A DNA stretch of 64,000 nucleotides from Pseudomonas sp. GD03919 (GTDB taxonomy: Bacteria; Pseudomonadota; Gammaproteobacteria; Pseudomonadales; Pseudomonadaceae), in contig NZ_CP104582.1 in NCBI RefSeq assembly GCF_029814935.1, forward strand, positions 992,001-1,056,000, given 5' to 3'. A program made the position numbers and the translations under genes. This document shows, one piece after another, positions 48,117-57,024 of this stretch. The notes beneath the pieces were generated by a model. That model was given only the letters and a program-made list of their open reading frames with translations. It searched no databases and was not told the origin of the DNA. Within the stretch, counting starts at the first letter, position 1; every line of letters starts with the position of its first letter.

Positions 48117-49122
48117 ATGCGTGTACTGATTGCCTGGTGTCTTTCAATCCTGGCTGCACCGCTTTAGCAGGCTGTTGAAAAACTATCTGCGTTGCCACTG
48201 CTGCGTTAAAAACAGGCTCGTGCGCGAGTCCGATCAAAATGCTCATTTACAGCTCGTAAAGTCGAGCGCGACTCCGACCGTTTTTCGCCTGTTTTTGTGG
48301 GGCCGCCATCGGTATTGCATTGGCTGCCTCGCCTACGTTTTTCAACGGCCTGTTAGGCCGATAGCGTCTGGTTGAACAACGGCGATCGTCTGAGCGGTGA
48401 GATCATCCTGCTCGATGGCGGCAAGCTGGCGCTCAAGACCCGATATGCCGGCCAGGTGCTGATCGACTGGAAGGATATCGATACCCTCAGCTCCGACAAG
48501 CCCCTGCTGGTGCGGCGCAGCGGTTTCGACAACGAGCGCAGCGAAAGGTTGGCCGCCGCCGCCGGCGCGGGCATGGTTCGCGTGCAGGGTGAGCGCGAGT
48601 ACAGCTTGCCGCTGGCGCAGATCAAACGCCTGGTGCCGCCACGGCCGTTGCTGGAGGATCGCCTCTGGGAAGGCAACCTCGATGCCAAACTGGACATGAA
48701 GCGCAACGAGAACGATGTCGACGAGTGGAAGCTCAAGGGCAATATCCGCGTCGAGCATGGTCGGCACCGGCCCCGGTTATCGCTTCTGGGATGACGAACT
48801 GGGTCGCTTTGACCTGATCGGGCAGTTCAATCCTGTACGCCTGGAGTCGGACGTCGCCGACCTGGCCTTCAATACCACGTCGCTGGAGCTCGATTACAAG
48901 CGCCTGCTATGGGGCACGCGGTTGGAGTTCTACGCCAACGCCGAGCTGCAGATCCCGCATATCGCTGAAATCGACTACGTGCTCGACAGTGAGATGGGCC
49001 TGCGCTACCGCCTCAACCAGTGGGCGCGGCTGTCGCTGCTCTATGAGTTCAATCAACTGGCGGCCCAGGGTCAGAGGGTTTCTGACCGGCATTACCTGAT
49101 CGGTGTCGGTATCGGTTGGTGA
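48117..49122 (+). pseudogene. Decayed DUF481 outer-membrane-type gene, split by a MITE
   Basis: Paralogue of the intact gene at 49284. The signal peptide MRVLIAWCLSILAAPL (48117-48164) runs into an in-frame TAG, then a 185-base MITE. Coding resumes at 48357 as ADSVWLNNGDRLSGEIILLD and continues to about 48758. There roughly 60 codons present in the paralogue (its LWRHN to QRTL) are missing, and the frame shifts into VGTGPGYRFWDDELG, which runs to the normal C-terminus ending HYLIGVGIGW. Three separate lesions make a functional product very unlikely. Confidence 0.88.
48168..48352 (+). mobile_element. MITE-like element, 185 bases, TTAG duplication
   Basis: Terminal inverted repeats CAGGCTGTTGAAAAA (left) and CAGGCCGTTGAAAAA (right, other strand). 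The flanks TTAG at 48164-48167 and 48353-48356 form a four-base duplication. Internal inverted segments AAAAACAGGC / GCCTGTTTTT are also present. There is no coding capacity. It lies between the signal peptide and mature part of a decayed DUF481 gene. The YTAR-type target suggests mobilisation by an IS5-group transposase, which is inference. Confidence 0.75.
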
Positions 49123-49283
49123 GCCTGCGAGGCCAATGATGCAGCAGGCGGCAGCGTCCTGCGCAGGGTTGGCCGACCAAATACGCTGAACTCTGCAGCA
49201 GGCTGTCGGTCAGCTCTTGCTCAAGTGTCGGGTTTGCGGATAATGCCCGGCTTTTTCGCCCATCAGAGCCTTACTGACCTGCC

Positions 49284-50297
49284 ATGTTGCGTCCATCATC
49301 CTTCTCGCTGCTTGGTCTGAGCCTTGCCCTGCTCAGTTCCGCCACGTTTGCCGACACCGTCTGGCTGACCAACGGTGACCGCCTGACCGGCACCATCCGC
49401 TTCTTCGACGGCAGCAAACTGCTGCTGGAAACCGACTACGGCGGCTCCATCCCGCTGAGCTGGAAGAAAATCGCCACCCTGCAAAGCGACCATGAGCTGC
49501 TGGTCAAGCTTGGCCCGGTGGATGGCGAGCGTGCCAAATCGCTGCTGGCCGCCGAGCCGGGCAAGGTCACGCTGGTCAATGGCGACTCGCCGAAAACCAT
49601 CGAGCTGGCGCAGATCGAGCAGATCATGAAGCCCAAGCCGCTGGTGGAGGACTTCACCTGGAAGGGCAACATCGACCTCGGTCTCGACTACAAGCGCGGT
49701 GAGCGCGACTCCGACGACTACGATGTCGGCATCAAGACCCAGGCCCGTCATGGCCTGTGGCGGCATAACGCGCTGGCCGATTACAACCGCGAGCTGAAAA
49801 ACGACGTCGTCAGTACCGATAACTGGAGCGCCGAATATGCCCTTGACCGTTTCCTCACGGAGAAATGGTTCTGGCAGGGGCGCTTCGAGTACAAGCGCGA
49901 CCGTATCGAAGAAGTCGAGCGTCAGCGCACCCTGGGTACCGGTCCGGGTTACCAGTTCTGGGATGACGAGCTGGGCGCGTTCTCCCTCGCCACCCTGGCC
50001 AACCGTAGCGATTACCGCTATAGCAACGGTGAACAGGACCGTTTCTATGCCATGAGCGTGAAGTGGGACTACAACCGCTATCTGATCGGCAAGACCGTCG
50101 AGCTGTTCAGCGTCGGTGAAGTGGGGCGCCCGCTCAGCAGCGCCGCCGACTATAGCCTGGATGCCGAGATCGGCCTGCGCTACAAGGTCACCGACTGGGC
50201 GTCGTTGAACATGAAGGCCGAGAGGGACATGGTCAGCGGTGCCGAAGGGGATCTGGATGAAACCCGCTACACCCTTGGCTTTGGTGTCGGCTGGTAA
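49284..50297 (+). CDS. DUF481 domain-containing secreted protein
   Basis: A 337-residue protein with a Sec signal peptide (cut after SSATFA) and an N-terminal domain of short beta repeats (DTVWLTNGDRLTGTIRFFDG). A DUF481 beta-barrel-like region follows (about 125-337), with alternating polar/aromatic strands and a terminal aromatic residue (TLGFGVGW), as in outer-membrane barrels. The function is unknown. It is a paralogue of the pseudogene just upstream and is followed by a strong terminator. Confidence 0.88.
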   Translation: MLRPSSFSLLGLSLALLSSATFADTVWLTNGDRLTGTIRFFDGSKLLLETDYGGSIPLSWKKIATLQSDHELLVKLGPVDGERAKSLLAAEPGKVTLVNGDSPKTIELAQIEQIMKPKPLVEDFTWKGNIDLGLDYKRGERDSDDYDVGIKTQARHGLWRHNALADYNRELKNDVVSTDNWSAEYALDRFLTEKWFWQGRFEYKRDRIEEVERQRTLGTGPGYQFWDDELGAFSLATLANRSDYRYSNGEQDRFYAMSVKWDYNRYLIGKTVELFSVGEVGRPLSSAADYSLDAEIGLRYKVTDWASLNMKAERDMVSGAEGDLDETRYTLGFGVGW

Positions 50298-50312
50298 CGT
50301 TCGCCAGCGTCA

Positions 50313-50347
50313 AGAAAAAGCCCGCGAATCAATCGCGGGCTTTTTCT
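50313..50347. terminator. Terminator after the DUF481 gene
   Basis: AAAAAGCCCGCG / CGCGGGCTTTTT with a seven-base loop lies 15 bases after the stop. The A- and T-runs on both arms would allow it to act in both directions. Confidence 0.9.
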
Positions 50348-50373
50348 TGGACGAGAGAATCAGGCCTCTTGCC

Positions 50374-50520
50374 CAATGCCGATCAGATAAGCTTGCCAAA
50401 GCGGTCTTTCGTAGGAGCCCCGCCCCGGGGCGAAGCTTTTCAATCGCGTATCGCCCTGGTTCGCGGCGGGGCGCCGCTCCTACCCATTGGCAGCGTCGAC
50501 GCTTAACTGACAGACATTAG
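50374..50520 (-). repeat. REPIN-type repeat, copy 2 (inverted)
   Basis: Read on the minus strand it matches copy 1 (10806-10950) almost throughout: CTAATGTCTGTCAGTTAAGC at one end, GTAGGAGCGGCGCCCCGCC and CGGGGCGGGGCTCCTAC inside, CTTATCTGATCGGCATTGG at the other end. Its first bases overlap the uraA stop codon. It lies between convergent genes. Confidence 0.8.
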
Positions 50521-51779
50521 GCCTCTTGCCCGTCCTTTTTCTTCCAGCCGGCGCCGCCTGGCAGTACCAGGTTGAGCAGCAGGGCGCTGATGGCGCAAAG
50601 GGAAATACCCGACAGGGCAAATTCCTTGCCGCCAATCACCATGCCGCCGATACCGAACACCAGGGTCACCGAGACGATGATCAGGTTGCGCGCTTCGGAC
50701 AGGTCGACCTGATGGCGAATCAGGGTGTTGAGGCCGACCACGGCGATGGAGCCGAACAGCAGGCAGAGAATGCCGCCCATCACCGGCACCGGAATGCTCT
50801 GCAGGGCCACGCCGAACTTGCCGATGAAGGCCAGGGCGATGGCGAAGACCGCAGCCCAGGTCATGATCTTCGGGTTGTAGCTCTTGGTCAGCATCACCGC
50901 GCCGGTGACTTCGGCGTAGGTGGTGTTGGGCGGGCCACCGAACAGGCCGGCTGCCGAGGTGGCCAGACCGTCACCGAGCAGGGTGCGGTGCAGGCCCGGC
51001 TTCTTGACGAAGTTCTTGCCGGTGACGTTGCCGATCGCCACCACACCGCCGATATGCTCGATGGCTGGCGCCAGGGCGACCGGCACCATGTACAGAATGG
51101 CGCCCCAGTGCAGCTCCGGGGTGACGAAGTTGGGTACGGCGAGCCAGGCCGCCTGATCGACGGCACTGGTGTCGATCACCCCGAGCACCGCTGCGATGGC
51201 GCAGCCAACGGCGATACCGGCAAGAATCGGCACCAGGCGGAAGATGCCGCGGCCCAGCACCGCCACCAGCAAAGTGGTGATCAGCGCCGGCATCGAAATC
51301 ATCATCGCGGTGCTGTACGGCACCAGTTCGACGCTGCCGTCACCAGCCTTGCCCATGGCCATGTTCACCGCCACCGGTGACAGCGCCAGGCCGATGGAGA
51401 TGATCACCGGGGCGATCACCACCGGTGGCAGCAGGCGGTCGATGAAGCTCGGGCCGCGCAGTTTGACCAGTAGCGAAAGCAGGATGTAGACCAGGCCGGC
51501 AGCGATCACGCCACCCATCACCGCGGGCAGGCCGAATTCGCCCTTGGCGGCCAGGATCGGCGCGATGAAGGCGAAGCTGGAGGCCAGGAACACCGGCACC
51601 TGGCGCTTGGTGACCAGTTGGAACAGCAGGGTACCGATGCCGGCGGTGAACAGCGCGACGTTGGGGTCCATGCCAGTGATCAGCGGCATCAGCACCAGGG
51701 CGCCGAAGGCCACGAACAGCATCTGCGCGCCGGAAATGCCCTGGCGCCAGAGCGGATCGTTGAATTCCGTTTGCGACAT
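50517..51779 (-). CDS. uraA: Uracil permease (NCS2 family)
   Basis: A 420-residue NCS2 nucleobase:cation symporter with about 14 membrane segments. Family features: GISGAQMLFVAFGALVLMPLITGMDPN at the start, read in pieces, PVALAPAIEHIGGVVAIGNVTG with the substrate Glu, and the glycine-rich GGPPNTTYAEVTGAVMLTKS with the second Glu. It is one base downstream of upp on the same strand, so uracil uptake and salvage are coupled. Confidence 0.94.
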   Translation of the reverse strand: MSQTEFNDPLWRQGISGAQMLFVAFGALVLMPLITGMDPNVALFTAGIGTLLFQLVTKRQVPVFLASSFAFIAPILAAKGEFGLPAVMGGVIAAGLVYILLSLLVKLRGPSFIDRLLPPVVIAPVIISIGLALSPVAVNMAMGKAGDGSVELVPYSTAMMISMPALITTLLVAVLGRGIFRLVPILAGIAVGCAIAAVLGVIDTSAVDQAAWLAVPNFVTPELHWGAILYMVPVALAPAIEHIGGVVAIGNVTGKNFVKKPGLHRTLLGDGLATSAAGLFGGPPNTTYAEVTGAVMLTKSYNPKIMTWAAVFAIALAFIGKFGVALQSIPVPVMGGILCLLFGSIAVVGLNTLIRHQVDLSEARNLIIVSVTLVFGIGGMVIGGKEFALSGISLCAISALLLNLVLPGGAGWKKKDGQEA

Positions 51780-51780
51780 G

Positions 51781-52419
51781 TCAGGCGTCCTTCTGCTTGG
51801 TGCCGAAGATCTTGTCACCGGCATCGCCCAGGCCTGGGATGATGTAACCATGCTCGTTCAGGCGCTGATCGATGGAGGCGGTGAAGATGGTCACGTCCGG
51901 GTGCGCCTGCTCGACCGCCTGAATGCCCTCGGGGGCAGCAACCAGCACCATGGCGCGAATGTCCTTGCAGCCAGCTTTCTTCAGCAGGTCGATGGTGGCG
52001 ACCATCGAGCCGCCGGTGGCCAGCATCGGGTCGATGATCAGTGCCAGGCGCGAGTCGATTTCCGGCGCCAGTTTTTCAAGATAGGTGTGCGCTTCCAGGG
52101 TTTCCTCGTTGCGCGCCACGCCCACGGCGCTGACCTTGGCGCCCGGGATCAGGCTGAGCACGCCGTCGAGCATGCCGATGCCGGCACGCAGGATGGGCAC
52201 TACGGTGATCTTCTTGCCGGCGATCTTCTCCACCTGAACGGTGCCCGCCCAGCCTTCGATGTCGTAGGCTTCCAGAGGCAGGTCGTTGGTGGCCTCATAA
52301 GTCAGCAGGGCGCCCACTTCCTGGGCCAGCTCACGGAAATTCTTGGTGCTGATATCGGCGCGGCGCATCAGGCCGATCTTGTGACGGATCAGCGGGTGGC
52401 GGATCTCGCGAGTGGGCAT
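51781..52419 (-). CDS. upp: Uracil phosphoribosyltransferase
   Basis: A 212-residue type I phosphoribosyltransferase that converts uracil and PRPP to UMP. The PRPP loop is [17 protein letters not shown]. The uracil-binding C-terminal [18 protein letters not shown] is intact. ATG 52419 ([16 protein letters not shown]) is the family start, although the frame is open further. First gene of upp-uraA, divergent from hpt. Confidence 0.96.
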   Translation of the reverse strand: MPTREIRHPLIRHKIGLMRRADISTKNFRELAQEVGALLTYEATNDLPLEAYDIEGWAGTVQVEKIAGKKITVVPILRAGIGMLDGVLSLIPGAKVSAVGVARNEETLEAHTYLEKLAPEIDSRLALIIDPMLATGGSMVATIDLLKKAGCKDIRAMVLVAAPEGIQAVEQAHPDVTIFTASIDQRLNEHGYIIPGLGDAGDKIFGTKQKDA

Positions 52420-52658
52420 GGGCTGGGATCTCCAACGGGGCTCTGGGAAAAATCGCGTTAGATTAAAGCATTGCTCATGCCAAGTGGTGGGTGACTGATG
52501 AGTCACGCCGCCCCGCGCCGTGCATCGGCTACGCTGGTCAGTCGATACTTGGCAAGCGTTGCCAGGATCTGTACCTTTGCCCGCTTTTATTTGACGGTTC
52601 GATCAGCTTTCAGGCTGTTCGCCGCCATTCATCAGTCCGATCAAGAGAGAGTCCCATC

Positions 52659-53216
52659 ATGTCCGCCGATCTCGCGCACATTCGCCAAATCATGGCGGAA
52701 GCCGACTGCCTGTTCACCGAAGCCGAGGTGGAAGCGGCCATCGACAAGGTCGCCAGCCAGATCAACGCCGAGCTGGCCGAGCGCAATCCGGTGGTGTTCT
52801 GCGTGATGAATGGCGGCCTGATCTTCTCCGGCAAGCTGTTGACCAAACTGAACTTCCCGTTGGAAGCGTCTTACCTGCACGCCACCCGTTATCGCAACGA
52901 AACCAGCGGTGGCGAGCTGTTCTGGAAGGCCAAGCCGGAAGTGTCGTTCATCGACCGCGACGTGCTGATCATCGACGACATCCTCGACGAAGGGCATACC
53001 CTCGGCGCGATCATCGATTTCTGCCGCCATGCCGGCGCGCGTGCCGTGCACACGGCGGTGCTGATCGACAAGGAGCACGAGCGCAAGGCGCGTCCGGACC
53101 TGAAGGCCAATTACGTGGGCCTGCAGTGCATCGACCGCTACATCTTCGGCTACGGCATGGACTACAAGGGCTACTGGCGCAACGCCGCCGGCATCTACGC
53201 GGTCAAGGGGCTGTAA
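52659..53216 (+). CDS. hpt: Hypoxanthine-guanine phosphoribosyltransferase
   Basis: A 185-residue purine salvage enzyme. The PRPP-binding loop is VLIIDDILDEGHTLGAII. The N-terminal NPVVFCVMNGGLIFSGKL and the C-terminal FGYGMDYKGYWRN (purine-contact region) are typical of this pseudomonad HPRT-like group. ATG 52659 has GAGAGAG ahead. The 239-base divergent gap to upp shows no motif I can name. Confidence 0.92.
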   Translation: MSADLAHIRQIMAEADCLFTEAEVEAAIDKVASQINAELAERNPVVFCVMNGGLIFSGKLLTKLNFPLEASYLHATRYRNETSGGELFWKAKPEVSFIDRDVLIIDDILDEGHTLGAIIDFCRHAGARAVHTAVLIDKEHERKARPDLKANYVGLQCIDRYIFGYGMDYKGYWRNAAGIYAVKGL

Positions 53217-53247
53217 GCCTGATACCAGGTTCACACACCTGCTTTCC

Positions 53248-53320
53248 GTAGGAGCCCCGCCCCGGGGCGAAGCTGTTGATGTCAGTGTCGCCCAGCTTCG
53301 CGGCGGGGCGCCGCTCCTAC
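53248..53320 (-). repeat. REPIN-type repeat core, copy 3
   Basis: GTAGGAGCCCCGCCCCGGGG and CGGCGGGGCGCCGCTCCTAC face each other around a short spacer, the same core as copies 1 and 2 but without the CTAATG outer arms. It lies between convergent hpt and the SulP transporter gene. A further small hairpin, AGCCCGGAT / ATCCGGG, follows near 53358. Confidence 0.7.
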
Positions 53321-53419
53321 ATGCCGGCGCCGGTCCAACAGTCGACGCCTGGCGTGTAGCCCGGATGAAATCCGGGTTTGCTTTGGTCGCTGTGCCAGGA
53401 TGTTATCCGGGCCAAGGCC

Positions 53420-55138
53420 TCAGGCCTCTCCCAACCAGCGCAATGCCTTTTCCCGCGCGTGCGGCAGATCCCGCGCATAAGCCAGTTCGCCCTCGTGGCT
53501 GCGCACGCCGGCGCGCCGTAGTTGCAGGCGTACCTGCGCCGTCGGCCCGCTCAGAATCAGCGCCACGCCCTGCTGGCGATAGTCACGCAGCACATTGTCC
53601 AGCGCGGCGATGGCGGTCATGTCCAGCAGCGGTACGGCGCCAATGTCGACGATCACCACGCGCACGCCCGGCGTGAAGCGGCGCAGTACACTCAGCGCCT
53701 TTTCCGCTGCGCCGAAAAACAGTGGGCCGCGAATCGCATAGGCCAGGACATGTTCGGGCAGGTCTCGCAGCGCCTCTCGCTGCTGGCGGTTCAGGGCGGC
53801 GGTATCGGTCAGTTCGCTCATGCGCTTGATGAACAAGCCGGCCGCCAGCAGGAGGCCCACGCCCACGGCCAGCACCATATCGAACAGCACCGTCAGTACC
53901 AGGCAAGTGAGCAGTACCAGCATATCGCTGCGCGGGGCGATGCGCAGGGTATGGGCGACGTGGTGGGGTTCGCTCATGTTCCACGCCACCATCAACAGCA
54001 GTGCGGCCAGGGCAGCCATGGGCAGATAGCTGAACAGCGGCGCCAGCAGCAGAATCGCTGCCAGCACCACGCCCGCGTGAATCAATGCCGCCAGCGGCGA
54101 GAAGGCGCCGGCGCGCACGTTGGCGGCGGTGCGGGCGATGGCGGCGGTGGCAGTGTTGCCGCCAAAGAAGGGCGCGGCCAGATTACCCAGGCCTTGGCCG
54201 ATCAATTCGGCGTTGGGGTCATGCTTGCTGCCGGTCATGCCGTCGGCGACGACGGCGCACAACAATGACTCGATGGCGCCGAGCATGGCGATAGCGAATG
54301 CCGGCGCCAGCAGTTGGCGGATCAGTTCGAATGAAAGCACCAGTGGCTGGCCGTCGGCACCCGGCAGGTTCCAGGGCAACGCCAGGCTCGGCAGGAAGGG
54401 CGGGATACCGGGGTATTCGATGCCGTCGAGTTGATAGCTGAAGCGCTCGCCCAATGTCGCCACGGGCAGCCCCAGGCGCTCCAGGGCCAGTGCCAGGAGC
54501 GCGCCGATCGCCAGGGCGACCAGGTGTGCAGGAATCTTCGGTACCAGGCGTGGCCAGATCAGCAGCGTGGCCAGGCATACGGCACCGACCAGGCTGTCGC
54601 CCGGCTGCAGGCTGGGTAGGGCGCGAACCAGCAGGTTAAGTTGCTCCAGCAAGTGTTGCGGTGCGCTGGCCAGATGCAGGCCGAGCAGATCCTTGATCTG
54701 CAGAACGGCGATGACGATACCGATGCCCGCGGTAAAGCCCAGCGTCACCGGATAGGGCACGAACTCGATCAGGCGTCCGGCGCGTAGCAGTCCCATGAGG
54801 ATCAGGATCACGCCAGCCATCAGTGTGCACAGCAGCAGCCCGCCAAGGCCGTACTGCTGGGTGATCGGCAGCAGAATCACCACGAAGGCAGCGGTTGGGC
54901 CGGAAATATTGAAGCGTGAGCCACCGCACAGCGCGATCAGTGGTGCGGCAATCAGCACGGTATAGAGGCCGTGCTGCGGCGCCACGCCTACGGCGATGGC
55001 CAGCGCCATGGCCAGTGGAATGGCAATGATACCCACCGTCAGGCCGGCGCTCAGATCCCCGCGCAGGGTCTTCCAGGAGTATCCCGCGCGCCGTGTCTGG
55101 CGCCAGGCGGCGAACAGCGGTAACGATGGACGTGACAT
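53420..55138 (-). CDS. SulP family inorganic anion transporter with STAS domain
   Basis: A 572-residue SLC26/SulP transporter. The membrane domain (about 1-420) starts AGLTVGIIAIPLAMALAIAVG and has the family's SRFNISGPTAAFVVIL. The cytoplasmic STAS domain (about 440-560) shows GPLFFGAAEKAL and VVIVDIGAVPLLDMTAIAAL. The substrate (sulfate, bicarbonate or other anion) cannot be read from sequence, and no carbonic anhydrase gene is adjacent. ATG 55138 is chosen, although the frame is open to 55183. Confidence 0.92.
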   Translation of the reverse strand: MSRPSLPLFAAWRQTRRAGYSWKTLRGDLSAGLTVGIIAIPLAMALAIAVGVAPQHGLYTVLIAAPLIALCGGSRFNISGPTAAFVVILLPITQQYGLGGLLLCTLMAGVILILMGLLRAGRLIEFVPYPVTLGFTAGIGIVIAVLQIKDLLGLHLASAPQHLLEQLNLLVRALPSLQPGDSLVGAVCLATLLIWPRLVPKIPAHLVALAIGALLALALERLGLPVATLGERFSYQLDGIEYPGIPPFLPSLALPWNLPGADGQPLVLSFELIRQLLAPAFAIAMLGAIESLLCAVVADGMTGSKHDPNAELIGQGLGNLAAPFFGGNTATAAIARTAANVRAGAFSPLAALIHAGVVLAAILLLAPLFSYLPMAALAALLLMVAWNMSEPHHVAHTLRIAPRSDMLVLLTCLVLTVLFDMVLAVGVGLLLAAGLFIKRMSELTDTAALNRQQREALRDLPEHVLAYAIRGPLFFGAAEKALSVLRRFTPGVRVVIVDIGAVPLLDMTAIAALDNVLRDYRQQGVALILSGPTAQVRLQLRRAGVRSHEGELAYARDLPHAREKALRWLGEA

Positions 55139-55299
55139 GCTGGCTCCCCAATGGCTTGACGCATTATAGGGGCCGGCTTGCACCGCGCGGCATGACCTAG
55201 GTCGGCTGTTGTGTCGATTGTGCGCACGGGCTGCGCGTTGAGCCGCGCGTGGCGCGGCGGTACACTGCCGGCCCTCTGTAATGCTGGCGGGAGCGGGCG

Positions 55300-55587
55300 A
55301 TGCGTAAAGACAAGAAGCAGGTGATTGGCGAAGAAATCAGCGATGACTCGATCAAGCTGTTCCTGGCGGTAGAGCCAGCGGACACTACGCCGCCTTCGCT
55401 GCATAAGCTGGTCAAGGCTTATCGCGGCTTGCGTGTCGATGATTTCGAGCGCTTCGTGGGCTTCTTCGTCGCCGAAGGCTACGACCTCTCGGCCACCGAT
55501 GCGCAGGGCAATGATTTCATCGCGCTGATTCAGGATCAGCGTAATGCCGAGCCTTATATCGACGTGATCAAGGCGGCTCGCGGCTGA
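55300..55587 (+). CDS. Small conserved protein, PA4642-like
   Basis: A 95-residue soluble, acidic protein (MRKDKKQVIGEEISDDSIKL, ending IDVIKAARG). It contains a segment LVKAYRGLRVDDFERFVGFF that suggests a small helical fold. It resembles a Pseudomonas hypothetical family that I recall near the hpt/upp region. Its function is unknown. A strong terminator follows 19 bases after the stop. Confidence 0.82.
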   Translation: MRKDKKQVIGEEISDDSIKLFLAVEPADTTPPSLHKLVKAYRGLRVDDFERFVGFFVAEGYDLSATDAQGNDFIALIQDQRNAEPYIDVIKAARG

Positions 55588-55606
55588 TTCTGTCGAGGGT
55601 ATAGGC

Positions 55607-55644
55607 AAAAATGCCCGCGCTCCGATGAGGAGGCGGGCATTTTT
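55607..55644 (+). terminator. Terminator whose T-tract hosts palindromic element copy 2
   Basis: AAAAATGCCCGC / GCGGGCATTTTT form the stem (55607-55618 with 55633-55644). The ATTTTTAT that includes its T-run (55639-55646) is the left target duplication of the adjacent element. Confidence 0.9.
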
Positions 55645-55646
55645 AT

Positions 55647-56474
55647 GGTTCTTCGCATATTTTGGTGAAAGTGCGGGTTGATGCCGGACTGGCAACTACG
55701 TGTTAGCTGTCGATGACTTGGCACTATCCCTTAGCGTGTTGTCTGGCCTGATAGGTTTCGCCCCTTACGGGCGAGTCACTTGACTCGCTACGCTCACCCT
55801 TCGGGCCAGCCTACGGCTGTTACTGCGCTGCGCTTCGTAGCTCTTGCTTGCCCAAGAGAAAGTAACCAAAGAGAAGGGCACCCCACCATCCGAGCTAGGC
55901 GCCCCCGCCCAGCTGCGCCGGGGTTCCCGCGCTCCATCACCGCTCCAGGGGCACGCCACGAAGGGCCGTCCCTGGCCCATCGTGGCTCTCGCGACATCCA
56001 TGTCGCTCAACCCCTTCCACGGCGATTCCACTCGGCCTCCTGAAGGGGACTTGGGTGTCGTCTGTGAGATCGCGGTGAAAGAGCAAAAGCCAGACGCCGC
56101 TGAGGTTAATTACGTGGAGATTACGCAAGCTCGCGACCTGGTCCCCTTCAGGAGGCCGAGTGGAGGTGTTGCGTAGGGGAGCGAGCCGCATGGATGCGGC
56201 AAGAGGCTTACATGGGCCAAGGATGGCCCATGTAAGCCGGCCCCCGGAGCGGCGCCGGAACGAGGGAAGTTTCGCGCAGCGAAACCCGGATGTCGGGGTG
56301 CCCTTCTTTGGCACACCTTTCTTGGGCAAGCAAGAAAGGTGTGGCGCCCGTAAGGGGCGCAACCCAAACGCTCAGTACACGCGGTAATGGATAGTGCTAA
56401 GTCAGTAAGCGATACGCACACAAACTTGCCAGTCCGGTGTCAAGCGTATCTTCCCCGCGATAATGCGAAGAACC
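55647..56474 (-). mobile_element. Palindromic non-coding mobile element, copy 2 (inverted)
   Basis: An 828-base relative of the element at 31284-32035, in the opposite orientation. Its left half matches the right half of copy 1, and its right half matches the left half of copy 1 nearly base for base (for example TTACTGACTTAGCACTATCC). Ends: GGTTCTTCGCATATTTTGG and, on the other strand, GGTTCTTCGCATTATCGCGG. The duplication ATTTTTAT is perfect at 55639-55646 and 56475-56482. An extra segment near 55780-55850 accounts for most of the size difference. There is no transposase gene. Confidence 0.85.
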
Positions 56475-56510
56475 ATTTTTATGGCCTGTGAGTCGTGAAC
56501 TCAGGACAAT

Positions 56511-56538
56511 AAAAAACCGACCACAGGGGTCGGTTTTT
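56511..56538. terminator. Terminator of rpsT
   Basis: AAAAAACCGACC / GGTCGGTTTTT flank a short loop, 17 bases beyond the rpsT stop. The runs on both arms allow it to act on either strand. Confidence 0.88.
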
Positions 56539-56554
56539 CAAGAACCTGTCGCGA

Positions 56555-56833
56555 TTAAGCGGCAGCAGCTTCGCCCAGCGCCTTGATGTGCGCGTTCAGG
56601 CGGCTCTTGTGACGAGCAGCTTTGTTCTTGTGGATGATGCCTTTGTCAGCCATGCGGTCGATGACCGGAACGGCTGCAGTGTAAGCGGTTTTGGCAAGCT
56701 CGAGATCTTTGGCAGCAATAGCCTTGACTACGTTCTTGATGTAAGTACGAACCATCGAGCGCAGGCTGGCGTTATGGCTACGGCGCTTCTCAGCCTGTTT
56801 GGCGCGTTTTTTGGCAGAAGGTGAGTTGGCCAC
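56555..56833 (-). CDS. rpsT: 30S ribosomal protein S20
   Basis: A 92-residue basic, helical protein that binds 16S rRNA. It reads [20 protein letters not shown] after the start. GTG at 56833 is chosen because AGGAG lies seven bases ahead and the family N-terminus is M-A-N. A TTG two codons earlier is in frame but has no such spacing. It stands as a single gene, divergent from murJ. Confidence 0.96.
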   Translation of the reverse strand: MANSPSAKKRAKQAEKRRSHNASLRSMVRTYIKNVVKAIAAKDLELAKTAYTAAVPVIDRMADKGIIHKNKAARHKSRLNAHIKALGEAAAA

Positions 56834-57024
56834 CGTCAAGCTCCTCGAAAACTGGGGGGTTACGACAAATAAGGCCGCGAATCATGCCGATCCATCTGCC
56901 TGCTGTCAAGTCTGATGACGCTTTCCTGTGCTGGCCTGACCAGTGGTGGCTCGCTACACTCGACGCCTTCGTTGGGCGGCGGATTGTCCGCTACTGCACC
57001 TTTTTATGGAAGCCGAAATACCCC

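Noticed and set aside
55780..56387. Short frames within palindromic element copy 2
   Set aside because: Same reasoning as for copy 1. The matching frames follow the hairpin DNA and show no independent coding signal.
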